Source: Gnetum montanum
Taxonomy: Eukaryota; Streptophyta; Gnetopsida; Gnetales; Gnetaceae
Direction of reading: 5' to 3'
Length of the DNA: 64,000 nt
NCBI GenBank assembly: GCA_015680685.1
Contig: MNCI01004501.1
Span: 186,569-250,568, forward strand
Both the position numbers and the translations under genes were made by a program. Numbering within the stretch: position 1 is the stretch's first letter; every line of letters starts with the position of its first letter. Below the pieces are notes generated by a model. That model searched no databases. It saw only the letters and a program-made list of their open reading frames with translations, and was not told the DNA's origin. Shown one piece after another: positions 11,467 to 22,030 of the stretch.

Positions 11467-11474
11467 TATTTATA
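11467..11474 (-). promoter_or_regulatory. LTR TATA box
   Basis: The minus strand reads TATAAATA, conserved in the other LTR at 27,033-27,040 and preceded on the minus strand by the palindrome array. Confidence 0.7.
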
Positions 11475-11574
11475 GGCTGCGACGCCCTGTGGAAAAGGCG
11501 CAACCATGATGACGTGTGTCCCGAATGTTTCGGGTACTGTTGGTCTAACCATTTTTGTGTCAAACTTCATGACT

Positions 11575-12037
11575 ACGCACAATATGCTTATTTGCATATT
11601 GTGCGTGTAAAGAACAGATGCATGTCGGGCATGTTTCAATTATATTTGGGTTATATTACGCTCATTCACACTACGTTGCGTGCACGAACGTAGCATAACA
11701 TGGAAACAATGGATTCAAGCTGTTTTACGCTCGCTTACGCAGCCGCGCGTAATGAAGCATAAACGGTGTCTAGCTTGGCGACGCAATACGCTGTGATACG
11801 CTACGTTGCGTGATGAGCGTGTGATGAGCAATCGCACTTTCTTAGACTTTACCTTTGACTGTTTTGGAGCTCATTACGCTGCCGTGCGTAACAGAGCGTA
11901 AACCTGGCCTTGAACAAAAGACTTAGCAAAATATATGAGAAGTCGCATATTACGCTACTCAAGCCTTCTGATACCAGACTATGTTTAAATAGAATCACGC
12001 TAAGCACCATTACGCTATGTCGCATGGTATAGCGTAA
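11575..12037. repeat. Palindrome cluster in LTR U3
   Basis: 11,575-11,606 is a perfect 13-bp inverted repeat (ACGCACAATATGC with a TTATTT loop). 11,735-11,752 and 11,874-11,891 are both TTACGC-N6-GCGTAA, and 12,010-12,037 is a related, partly mutated set. The right LTR has the same arrangement (hairpin at 27,141-27,172). They lie directly upstream of the minus-strand TATA box. Confidence 0.85.
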
Positions 12038-12755
12038 ATAGAGAAAACATAGTAAGATTAGGAATCTGCACAAGAAGTTGAAGACTTGATGCTACGCGCC
12101 TCTTGGTGTTGCTCTGTCTTATTCTCCCTTCTGGAATTCTGACATGCGCCCTTGCCTGAATTGTGAATCTTTGCCTGAGGCCGACTTGCAATTTTCATGG
12201 TGTTTCAATGGCCCATCTTTGTTGATGTTTGGAGGGCTTGCCCAAAAGACGTCGACAAAGAATACGAAACACCAGATTGGTAGAAGCAAGAACAGCGTCC
12301 AGCCATGGCTACTCAAGCGTTGCCCTGTCAACATGGATGAGCAAAGCTAGAGGGAATGGGAGATAGAATGACATAGTAGGAAACAGGTTTGGGGAATACG
12401 TAAAATAAGTCAAGATGGTAGGAGTATGGAATACGCTTACTGAATGCACAGAAACGTACGCACATTTATGTCAATAGGAATGGTTTTAGACGAGCATAGC
12501 GCATCAGCCTGAGATCTCTCTGTCACAGATTATAGCAGGAATGCTTGCAAAAGGAGCATGGCGCATCACTTCTGTGATATCTCTGCTAGTGCGAGTGCGG
12601 AAAATGGATGCTTGTGTATGTAGCTTTTGCGTGCGGGAAGCGGGTGGTAGGGATGAAACGAAATAAGAGCTAAGGGTAGGATTATGAGAGGTATAGGCAT
12701 GCAGTTCTAAGTGGTTGGGCAAACTTGAGCAGCCATCTCAAAATGTTGTTGTTCT

Positions 12756-13631
12756 TCACCGCTCAGATGGACACCATTGCTCATGCGAATAAGAGGCGAG
12801 GTTGTCGAAACCGTTTGATGCGAGATAGAGCGATTGGGCCGTGAAGAAGGAGTTGGAGCATGAGGGCAGAGCCGCCAATCCTGACGATTGGCCCAGCATA
12901 TCTTTGCCAAAAGGCATCAGACACAGTGCAGCTAACTGGTTGTACAGGGAACCAACTAGATGAATTTGCGAAGCCGGCATCCGATAGCGATGATCGGCGG
13001 AGGTCGCCGAGGTCGCTGGAGTCGAGGATTTCATCGAGGCTCCGGCTAGTGAGACTAAACTCTCAGAGGTACCACCGTTGCAGTGGGCACAGTGGCGGCA
13101 TCTCCGAGGGATCAGTAAGATGCCTCTCAGCTTATCCGAGGAATCAGTAGGATGCCGGTGGGGTGGCGATGCCTGGACTGTCCCAGTATCCCACCTCGTT
13201 TGTCGTGCAGCTGTATAGAGATGATCACGCTCGCTTGATTTATATGGCAACAGTCTGTAAGTCCTAGTTTTAAGTCCTGGTAGACTGTCATTGCTGGTTT
13301 TAAGTCTCAGTAGACCATGGTCCCAGTTTAAAGTCTGGGCGGACCAAGAAATGCTAGTTTTACGTCGTAGCGGATAGTGGTGTGTCTGATTTATGGTCTC
13401 AGTAGACCATGATGTGGATGTCAGTTTCGTGTCATGACCTAGGGTTAAATATGTGCTAGTTTTACATCTCAACAGACGGCTACTTACCTGTGCCAGTTTA
13501 GCGTCATGGCGGACACGTGCAAAAGATGCTAGTTTTTCGTCTTGGCGGACCTGTACAACATTGCCAGTTTTACGTCGTAGCGGACGGTGGCAACTTGCCA
13601 GTTTAGCGTCATAGCGGACGATGGTTGTCAT
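12756..13631 (-). CDS. Repeat-derived open reading frame downstream of integrase
   Basis: ATG-started frame of 291 codons without stops. Its N-terminal half is built from the tandem repeats and encodes recurring motifs such as YDAKLA, HDAKLA, HDTKLT, RRKTG, RRKTS and LRLKTS. The second half is Ser/Thr/Ala-rich with no domain I recognise. It may be fortuitous, since tandem repeats whose unit lacks stops stay open easily. I would not treat it as a proven gene. Confidence 0.2.
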   Translation of the reverse strand: MTTIVRYDAKLASCHRPLRRKTGNVVQVRQDEKLASFARVRHDAKLAQVSSRLLRCKTSTYLTLGHDTKLTSTSWSTETINQTHHYPLRRKTSISWSAQTLNWDHGLLRLKTSNDSLPGLKTRTYRLLPYKSSERDHLYTAARQTRWDTGTVQASPPHRHPTDSSDKLRGILLIPRRCRHCAHCNGGTSESLVSLAGASMKSSTPATSATSADHRYRMPASQIHLVGSLYNQLAALCLMPFGKDMLGQSSGLAALPSCSNSFFTAQSLYLASNGFDNLASYSHEQWCPSER

Positions 13632-13632
13632 A
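13264..13632. repeat. Tandem repeat, about 11 units of 29-37 bp
   Basis: Each unit follows CYAGTTTTACGTCGTAGCGGAC with variable tails; units start at about 13,264, 13,294, 13,324, 13,354, 13,390, 13,421, 13,455, 13,493, 13,529, 13,563 and 13,598. Units are diverged. Single or few related units also occur at 17,274-17,304 and 21,887-22,030. Confidence 0.85.
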
Positions 13633-13739
13633 CCTAGTTGTTCACAGAGGAGATGCTGCTAAATGTAATACCTCTTCAGATATATATGATTTACAGGGTT
13701 CGGTGATTCATTACCATTGACGTCTGCTAATTTGAATGC

Positions 13740-14756
13740 TCAGTTGTTGTACGTGTCAACCACCAAGAAAGGGCCCTTCCAATTTGCAGAGAACTTACCT
13801 ACTGGTTTGCGCACGACCTTGAGAACTAGATCTCCTTTCTTGATCGGGCGTTGCTGAAGGTTGTGACGATGCTTCTGTCTCTGTTTGTCTTGATACCTTT
13901 CAATCGTGTCAAGAGCCTGTATCCGCTTCTCTTCTACTGAATCCAGATCTGCGATTCGAGACTCGGTGTGTTGAGCCTCATTTATAACCGTGGAGAGGAC
14001 CATTCTCAGAGAAGGAATTTGCAACTCGAGAGGCAGTACTACTTCAGACCCATAAACCAGGCTATAGGGCGTACTACCCGTGGCCGTCCTACACATAGTA
14101 GGATACGCCCATAGCACATAGGGGATCTGTTTGTGCCACCGCCTTTTGTTGCCATCGAGCATTTTCTTGAGTAGATTGATGATCACTTTGTTCATTGCTT
14201 CAGCTTGACCATTCGCTTGCGGGTAATAGGGGGAGGAAAATAATTGTCTAATGCCCAGGTTATCATAGAAGGATTTGGTTTCCATGCTATTAAACTGTGG
14301 CCCATTGTCGGTCACGATAGTCATCGGGAGACCAAATATGGTTACTATATTATCCAGGATAAAATGGCAAATCTGCTGAGATATGATCTTTTGTAGGGGA
14401 ACAACCTCTACCCACTTTGTAAAATACTCAGTAGCGGTAATAATGAAGCTATGACCTGCGGAAGATTTTGGCGTGATGGGGCCTATAATGTCTAGTCCCC
14501 ATCATTGAAATGGCCATGTTATCTACGTTGTATGTAATTCTGTAGGTGACACGTGTATGAGATTCGCGTGACGCTGACACGTGTCACAAGTTTTAACCTT
14601 TGTCAGGTAATCCTTTTTCATGCACGGCCAGTAGTATCCTAAGCGACGGATTTTTAGGGCCATAGCCTGTGGTGCTACGTGGCCGCCGCACAGTCCCTCG
14701 TGAACTTCGCCGACTATATGCTGCGCTTGGTTTTTGTCAACGCAAGTAAGCAGCAT
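13740..14756 (-). pseudogene. Integrase of the Tat-like element
   Basis: Minus-strand reading shows the zinc-binding HHCC region (HEGLCGGH then CDTCQRH, about 14,700-14,560) and the catalytic core: first Asp in GLDIIGP (about 14,490), second in TDNGPQF (about 14,310), and Glu in NGQAEAMNK (about 14,210), followed by the C-terminal part with KKGDLVLKV and WKGPF. A stop at 14,523 splits the frame. A one-base frameshift near 14,750 separates it from the upstream RNase H frame. Integrase would insert the cDNA; this copy is not intact. Confidence 0.88.
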
Positions 14757-17137
14757 GCCATCAAAGGAGCATCTACAAGAGTGCTGTCTCCGATGATGAC
14801 GTATTGCCTAATCCGCTTGCAGATCGCATCTTTCTGCGTGCATGTCAATTCAGACAGTAGCTCGCCCTGTAAAAGGTAAGTTTTAATGTCGTCGTACCAT
14901 TCAGGTATGCTTTCCTCGAGAAGAGAAGAGATTTGCACCATTTGAATGATAGGATCTATGTAGTCTGTTATCAATGCAGTGCAGGTGTCCAAAAGATGTG
15001 AAGGCATGTTCAAAGCCAGTGTAGCCAGTGCATCGGCCAGTGTGTTATCCGTGTGTGGCACGTGCTGGGCATCGATGGTCACAAATCGTCTCAGAGGATC
15101 TTTAGCCTTATCGTAGTAGGGCTGCAAATGTACAGCCTTGTAGGCGTAGACTCCTGTGATCTGATTTATGACAAGCATCGAATCGCCCCTAATCGCCAGG
15201 CGTCGAACATCGAGTTCACTGGCAGTTAGTAATCCCCTGAGGAGCCCCTCGTACTCTGCCACATTGTTCGTACAGGGGAAGGTCAAGCGATAAGCATGGA
15301 GAAGCATATCCTCAGGCGATAGCATAATAATAGTGGCAGCACTGCCACCTCTAGCGGTTGAAGCTCCGTCGAAATGCAACGTCGCTTCGGGGCCTATCAA
15401 GACAGGGCTTAAACTATGCACATGTTCATCAGGGAACTCTGGCTCTATAGTTGCCTGATTGTTAATTGGTGAAGTTATTAACTGGTTAGCTATTGCCTGG
15501 CCTTTCGTAGATGATTGGCCAATATAGTGCAGATCGAATTCTGCCGTGATAGCCTTCTAGCGAGCTATTTTACTATTCTCGTATAAGTTGTGCGTAATGG
15601 CCCTAAGGATGTTGTTTTTACAGATGATGTTGACCTTGCTACGGAAAAGATAATGCCTACACTTTTTAAGAGTAAAAACTAATGCTAGGCAATTACGCTC
15701 TATGTCATTGTACCTTGTTTCGTACGCACATAGAGCATGACTCAAGTAGTAGATGGGCACTTCCGACCCATCATCCCTCCTTTGACAAAGTAATGCAGCT
15801 AACGCTACATCCGAAGTTGCGAGGTAGATGTAAAATGGCAAGTCCCTTTGTGGTGGGAAAACCATCGATAAATGTTGCATTTCTTGTTTTAAGCTATCAA
15901 ACGCATGTTGGCAATCGTCAGTCCATTCAAAATTAACCCCTTTTCTCAGCAAGTGTTGCATAGGGTGTAGCTTGTTGGTTAACCTCAAGATGAACCGACG
16001 TATAAATTGTAAGTGTCCCTGTAACCCACGTAATTTCTTGAGGTCTGTAGGAGGCGTTAATTTGATAATGGCTTTGACCTTATCAAGGTCAACTCGTATG
16101 CCGGTTTCCGACACCACACACCCCAGCATGCGTCTGGTTTTGAATCCGAATACGCACTTCTTTGGGTTAAGCCGGAGCTCGTATTTGGAGCATCTTTTAA
16201 GGACTAACTCCAGGTCTCCTGAATGATCCTCAGACTTTAAATACTTAACAGCTATATCATCTACGTAATCATTCAGCCTTCCTAGGAGGTAATCGCTGAA
16301 GATGTATGTCATGGCTCGTTGATACGTTGCTTCGGTGTTCTTTAGACCAAAAGGCATCATAGTGTAGCAAAAGGTGCCCTAGGGCGTCATGAATGTCATG
16401 GTCAATTGATGTTCTGGGTTGATTCGAATCTGATTATAGCCTGAAAAACCGTCCATGAAGGATAGGAGCGCATGCCCAGCTGTCGTATCAACTAGCTGGT
16501 CGATACTCGGTAGTGGGAAGTTATCCTTGATTGTGGCCTTATTCAAATCTTGGAAGTCTATGCAGATGCGTATGATTCCGGTCTTCTTTGGGACGACTAC
16601 AATGTTAGATACCCAATCCGAGTAATCAACCGCACGGATGAAACCAGCCTGATACAGTTTGGTGATTTCATCACGCACGGCTAGCACGATCTCTGGCTTG
16701 ATTTTGCATGCCTTTTGCCTAACTGCTTTAATCTACGGATCTAAGATGATGTTATGCTGGATTAACCTGGGATTTAGTCCAGGAATATTCTTGTATGACC
16801 ATGCAAAGACGGTAATGTTGTCTTGCAGGACCTTTTTTATGGCATCGTGCATTTTTTGGTCCAGTAAAGAGCTGACTTTAAGCATTTTGGCTTCACCCTT
16901 ATGCGTAACGATAGAAACCTCACTAAGGGGGTCTTCGGTTATGTCTCCAGCCTCCAGGTCTAGCGTACGCGTCGACTGTTCTGGCCATTCTGGGTACGTC
17001 TCCGACGCGACTATGGTTACGTCTTCTAAAGGGGGGATAACGTCTACTAGCGTAGAGTCAAATTGCCTAACTACCTTCCCATATGGGCCTGTCAAAGTTA
17101 GGGGTGCTGAAAATGTTGCGTCCATTTTCCGTCTACC
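14714..17137 (-). pseudogene. Reverse transcriptase, RNase H and second (Tat-type) RNase H
   Basis: One frame on the minus strand with three in-frame stops (at about 16,733, 16,379 and 15,557). Recognisable blocks are the pre-RT stretch FAWSYKNIPGLNP, RT motifs CIDFQDLNKAT, SFMDGFSGYNQI, MPFGLKN and the active-site YVDD in RLNDYVDDIA (about 16,260), the first RNase H (YLSHALCAYETRYNDIERNC), and a second RNase H starting LHFDGAS with NNVAEYEGLL. The second RNase H is a hallmark of Tat elements. The frame differs from gag-protease, and the sequence just before GRRKMDATF reads TTTTGCAG, a good intron acceptor. Confidence 0.9.
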
Positions 17138-17273
17138 CTGCAAAATCACCAAGCGCGTAAATGATTAGGAGAAAGGTGTCGTGATGTCGTCGAACGTGGA
17201 AGGCTAACTGAATTTTGAATATTGTAAACAAGCTGTAATTAATGCAACCCAATTACGAGGCGACGAGATGTGG

Positions 17274-17304
17274 TAGTTTAACGTCATTTCGGACAGTGGC
17301 GCGT
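17274..17304. repeat. Single unit of the 3'-region repeat family
   Basis: GTAGTTTAACGTCATTTCGG is a close relative of the 13.3-13.6 kb units. It lies about 90 bases upstream of the candidate TATA box of the antisense gene. Confidence 0.65.
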
Positions 17305-17393
17305 GCGATATTGACCGCATTAATATCTTGATTTTCAGGTTCCATTTTAGGAAAGTCTCGCTGAAATCAGATATCAAGTCGGTGATCCTCGCA

Positions 17394-17401
17394 TATAAGT
17401 A
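17394..17401 (+). promoter_or_regulatory. Candidate TATA box of the antisense genes
   Basis: TATAAGTA, 127 bases before the ATG of the first antisense gene at 17,528. It is a moderate match; no other promoter element is evident. Confidence 0.35.
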
Positions 17402-17527
17402 AGTAGTTTTTGATGAGGACAGGCTGTTGGCTGTTGTGTATTCGAATTCGTAGCTGTTGCTGAGCGAGAGAAGGAAGAGCAGAGGATTAGAGCGTGTGAT
17501 TTTGCGAATATTTGCAAGTGTTAAACT

Positions 17528-18742
17528 ATGAGAAATTCTGAAGCTGTTGCAATGGCACCAAAAATGAAAAGGAAGAATGCAAAACTAGCCAAAATCGATG
17601 AGGTGCAAGAAAATCTGGAGCGCGTTTCGCAGGCGGTGGTCGATGTTCATGACCCTACGCCTTTGAACCGGTAGGTCATTCCTTACATGCTTATGTTTGT
17701 TTTAATGTCTACTTTTCGTGGTATCTTTTGCGTGAATGTGGATTTCAAATTGTGGACCTTGGGTTAATGCGAGGGTTTGATGGGGTTGCGTCTACCGTCG
17801 TTGTCAGGGACGAACCTTGCGTTATTGCAAGGGTTTGGGCGATTTCCGCCTGGATAACTAGGTGTAGCAAGTTTTCTGTATTAGTCATGCAAATGTAAAT
17901 GTAGGCGTTAATGTATGTATTGGGTTTTCAGTACAGCGTTACGCTAAAGCCTGTTCTGATTATCTTGGATATTGTCGGGGTTTTGTGTTGTATAAACCCC
18001 GTCGTCCCCAATGTCCCTCCCCCGCAAACGCAGTTGCAAGCGAAGGCCATATGGTTTCGACGGGGTGCGCTGGAGTTTCTGCAGTTCTTGCTATGCAACT
18101 ACAGTATCATTGTGTGGTCTGATTTGTCTGGCGACATCGCCGGTGCCCTTTTAGAGCACCTGCTGGCGGGTTCTGCACAAGGGATTCTGGCCTTTTTGAC
18201 AGACGGGGCCATCGATACGGGTCATCCCGAGGACCGAGAACTTAGTGCTCGGGGCTTAAGGAGCTTAAACTGGATCTGGGAAATGGCTCAGTTCAGTTGT
18301 TATCATGCATATAACATGCTGTTCATGACTCGCCATGTCTCGACCTATTTCCAGAACTCACAATGCACGGTGTACTACGCAGGTGGGTAAGCGAATTTTA
18401 TTAACTGTCTATTTTTTTGTTGTTGTTATATGTCTATTATCGATGTAAAATATAAGAGAATTCTATGTGCAAAATGTAAGATAAGCCTACGTTGTATGGT
18501 ACAAGTTTTTTATTCATGACAACAGGTTAGTAGGAAATGGAGATGCGTTATCATGGGCCGAAACGGCAATAATGGCATTTACCTCAACTAGCAACGTGTG
18601 TGCTGGTGTTATAGGGCAAATTGGCTTTGACATGTGTGAGTACCCCACCCGCTATGCTGGGGCTTTTGAGAATTGCCAGAGACTCGGGTGGCTGCACGAT
18701 GACTGGACCTTAGATCCGCCCCTTACCGTTGAGGACGTGTAG
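17528..18742 (+). CDS. Antisense gene 1: three-exon protein with weak FCP1/NIF (HAD) phosphatase-like segment
   Basis: Model: exons 17,528-17,670, 17,937-18,386 and 18,526-18,742. Both introns are GT-AG (266 and 139 bp), phases match and the total is 270 codons including the stop. The N terminus is basic (APKMKRKNAK), possibly a nuclear signal. Exon 2 opens with KPVLIILDIVGVLC and continues with FRRGALEFLQFLLCNYSIIVWSDL, which follow the order of FCP1/NIF-type HAD phosphatases (DxDG-type motif I, then R-x-G-x-x-EFL...VWS). The second catalytic Asp of motif I is replaced by Val and no later HAD motif is clear, so activity is doubtful. Exon 3 has no domain I know. The gene runs opposite to the retrotransposon, between its protease and RT, just ahead of antisense gene 2. 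It is perhaps a captured host gene fragment; the stop at 18,740 may be secondary because the frame stays open for another 19 codons. Confidence 0.5.
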
Positions 18743-18903
18743 AGGAACCTTCCGCCATTTCCCTTGCCATTTGGACTTAGTGAGGCTATTGTATAGTTGA
18801 TTATTTCATAATATAGTTGTAAATTGTGAGCGTTATGTAATAATGTTTTAGTTTGACTTGTGTTTTACGCTGTTCAGTTAGGGAATCCCGGGAGATTACC
18901 CTT

Positions 18904-21683
18904 ATGATTTTCGGCCGCGAGGCGAGCACCGTCCTTTTCCGCTACGACGACATCAAGGACGCACAACACTTGCTCTGCCACTCGGCGGCCCCAGTCATGG
19001 TGATCACCAAGATCCGAGCAGCGGGGCTAATGCATCTATTTTTAGCTGCAACTCCTGATGTCCCCGCTAGTGAAATGCTAACCCTGGTCAACTCCTTCAA
19101 CGAAAAGGCAGAGCGTTTTTGCATGCGTGTACATAATGTACATGTAAGCTTTAACATTGATGCTCAGCTCTTCGTGGACCTATTTGGCATCCCCTTGGAC
19201 GGCCTTCCCGTAAGTCAGAAGGCGAAGAGGAGCCTCGACTTCCAGGACTGGCTGAAGGAGTGGGTAAGGGTCCCAAAAGAGACTAAAGGGTTTCCTTGCG
19301 AAAGATTCAAGATGGACATTGCCAAGACACTTTATCCCCTTTTTCGGGCCCGAACTTTCCCCAAAACTCTCTTGCAAGGGAAGTTCTTTTCTGTAGAACA
19401 GACCCGTATTATGTGGGAGGTTCTAGAAGAGGGGACCCAATTCAATTGGGCAAGCTATTTTGCTAAGGGGCTGTGCAACGAGATGATCAAGCTTCACAAG
19501 AAGCTTGAGTCTCGTTTTAATGTGCATTATGCCTTCTTCATAGCTTGCCTTCAGCGTTTTGCTGAGTTTTTGATCATCCAAAGGAATGGGGTCTGGGTAC
19601 AGCAAGACTGAGGCCAGCTCTCCAGACCTTGGATTACCCATATCCTCAGCACTTCCCGTGGGCAGGATCCACCGGAAGGGATCAGGGAGTCATTGTCTAT
19701 AACGACCAAGGGGTTGGCGGCATCTCGGCTGCGAGGCCCCGATAGTATAGGTGGGATAATGCCTACGTACACTGGCGATGCCTCACGGGGAAAACGTTTG
19801 GCGGAGGAAATCGTGGAACCTGCAGCTTGGAGTAAAAGACTTCGTATAACCGAGGCTTCTGCCGAGCTTGGGAGCGGCACAGGCCGAACTGTGGCAATCA
19901 AAGTTCAGCGGAGTAAGCCTCCGCTTGGTAAGCATGAAGGAACCGTATTACGCAATGCTTGTTTGGAATGTTTGGAATGATATACTAAGGTGTTGTGATA
20001 TGAACAGTGAGAATTACAGAGGAACTGACCCTTGAGACAGGGGAAATAGTACTAAGTCGTGGGGAAGGGGCCTCAGTTTTAGAAAAAGAGGTCCCAGTTG
20101 TCGAGACAAGCACCATACAGACTCATGTGCGTGGGGAGGTCCCAGCTACTGGAACCAGTGACGCACAGACTCAAGTGCATGAAGAGGAAAAGGAGGCAGA
20201 AGATGTTGGCAAAGTCGCCACTATCACCGGTAGAGGTAATGTGTCTGTTAGCACGTTTGTAGGATTCTGTAAATAGATGAAGTTTCTAACTGGATTACAC
20301 TACAGGAGAAGAGGATGTATCCACGTCTGTCGCTATGAGCAGAGCGTGGAGAGACTTCCCTAGCAAATTTTCCTTTATGGAAGGCATTTTCAGTGACATG
20401 ATCGAGCGCCTAGAGCGCGTCGAACTTGGAGCTGGTACGTCATGGTTGTAGTAAGTTTGTGATATTACATAGTGGTAATGTGTCATCAACATTTGATGGT
20501 TGTTTCTGTTAGGAGCTCACCTCTGATGGGATCCCACGGAGCCCATTGATTTGGACATAGTGGAGCCACCATCTGATGAAGCAGCTGTGCCACATCACAT
20601 TTATGAGGAAATGCGTAAATGTGCGTTACGCTCGACATGCTCCTTATGGGAAAGTAGGGGCATAAATGAAAGCCTATGGAAAAGGCCACAGAGGTCGAAG
20701 TAGAGGGTTGAGTCTCTAACTAAAGAGGTTGGAGACTTAAGATCACGGTGTGACTTCCTACAGGTGCGTGCGACAGGGGATGAAGACTGGCGTACCGCTG
20801 TTGTCGATTACTCCCGTTATTGGACCGCCATCAAAAATAGTGTACAGACTAGTCGGGCGTTGGTAGAGCAGTGGATGCAGATAGAACTCCTAGCTCAGAA
20901 AAGCCAGGATTGGAGGGATTATTGTGCGTGTGTGCAAGAGTGGGGGCAAAAGGAGAAAGACCACAAACATATATACAAGCGAGAAAGCATCGCTTATCGC
21001 AAACTTTATCACGATTCTGCCATCAAAGCCCAATCCTTGGAAGTCTTCCTGGACGTGCTCGGAGCATCAGAAGCCTTCAAGAAGTTTGAAGAGTAGGTGA
21101 CTGTAAGTGCATCTACGGAAAGGGAGATGACTCTCCCTAGGGGTCAAAGGATAGTCCCTACGTTCTTCCCTGATCCGCCCCACTGGACTAGCATGGAGAA
21201 AGGGAAAGTGAAGGCTGGAGCTGCCTTGGGAGAGGATGTGTGGCCAGATCTAATGGAGGAAGAGATTATGAAGTGACTGTGAGCTGGCCTAGACAAGCTT
21301 CCCTTTGCTGCAGAAGCAGGGCCATCGCGAGTGAGTTTCTGCATGACTAAATCTAAATTCTCTAATTGTTTTGTCAAGGCTTGCCTTGCTAATATGTTTT
21401 CTTCTTTTGTATCTAGGTGCCAGAAGAGGATAGAGAAGACGAGCCAGCTGAGGAGTTAGTAGAGGAAGTAGCAGAAGCAGAAGAAGAAGCAGAGGAAGAG
21501 GAGGAGCGCAGCGATGAAGAGTGTCCTCCCATGCAGCCGGTGCTGGAACGAGGACCTCATGAAGAGGAAATTCTTCATGAAAGAATAATTCCCAGGAATG
21601 ATAGCCCACTGGAGGACGATCCATTAGGGCTGGATCCGGGCCTAAGAGATACTGGCGACAGTGGCAGTAGAGGAAATGCGTAA
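18904..21683 (+). pseudogene. Antisense gene 2: decayed five-exon gene of about 820 codons, unknown function
   Basis: Model: exons 18,904-19,927, 20,008-20,229, 20,306-20,434, 20,513-21,330 and 21,417-21,683. All four introns are GT-AG, 80, 76, 78 and 86 bp long; phases match at every junction and the exon sum is 2,460 nt, exactly 820 codons with the final TAA. Six in-frame stops (TGA 19,609, TGA 20,524, TAG 20,701, TAG 21,094, TGA 21,274, TGA 21,280) show decay; several could be C-to-T changes. Exon 1 encodes a globular region (MIFGREASTVLFRYDDIKDA ... FGIPLDGLPVS ... RFNVHYAFFIACLQRF), the middle is rich in Glu/Gln/Lys and coiled-coil-like (LVEQWMQIELLAQKSQDW), and the last exon is highly acidic (about 25 Glu/Asp in its first 40 residues). 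I do not recognise the family; the layout recalls the extra antisense ORFs of some Tat-lineage elements, but the position between protease and RT does not match those I know, which lie near the 3' LTR. An exon upstream of 18,904 is possible because the frame is open back to 18,853. Confidence 0.6.
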
Positions 21684-21886
21684 TTGTGGTTTACACATAG
21701 TTTTATTGATGGTGAAGTGAAGTATTGTTTTATGAATGACTGAAAAGACGTGTTATAAAACCTGGTGGATGTTTCAAATGTCAATTATTTTGTCTTTTTT
21801 GGCTTTTATGCTTTTATCTGCACAGCGTGAACGTAATTATTAAGGATTTCGCCTAAGTTATGATGATAGAATGTAGTGGCTAGTTT

Positions 21887-22030
21887 AAGGCCATCGCGGG
21901 CTGTCATATGATTCTGCGTAAACTAGTGACTATTTTAAGGCCTTTGCAGGCCTACTGCATAATCAAGCGTAAATAGTCATAGTATGCAATCCTGCGTAAC
22001 TAGTTTAAGGCCGTTGCGGGCCATGGCGTA
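21887..22030. repeat. Three units related to the 3'-region repeat family
   Basis: CTAGTTTAAGGCCATCGCGG at about 21,888, a variant ACTATTTTAAGGCC near 21,928 and another CTAGTTTAAGGCCGTTGCGG near 21,998. GCGTAAA/GCGTAAC hexamers alternate with them. They lie just downstream of antisense gene 2. Confidence 0.65.

Larger units (their letters stand above)
10682..12207 (-). mobile_element. 3' LTR of the Tat-like element
   Basis: In + orientation it runs TGTAACGACGG to GTGTTTCA and aligns end to end with 26,234-27,773. On the minus strand it reads U3 (12,207 down to about 11,475), a TATA box at 11,467-11,474, then R-U5. The U3 is full of TTACGC/GCGTAA palindromes. Confidence 0.93.
12208..13739 (-). 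other. 3' untranslated region of the Tat-like element
   Basis: The stretch between the integrase stop and the 3' LTR. It contains a field of about eleven 29-37 bp repeats (13,264-13,632) and a 291-codon open frame running through them. Tat-lineage elements are known for variable, tandem-repeat-rich 3' regions in this position. No clear polypurine tract is visible next to the LTR; AAAGATGGGCCAT on the minus strand is the best candidate. Confidence 0.6.
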
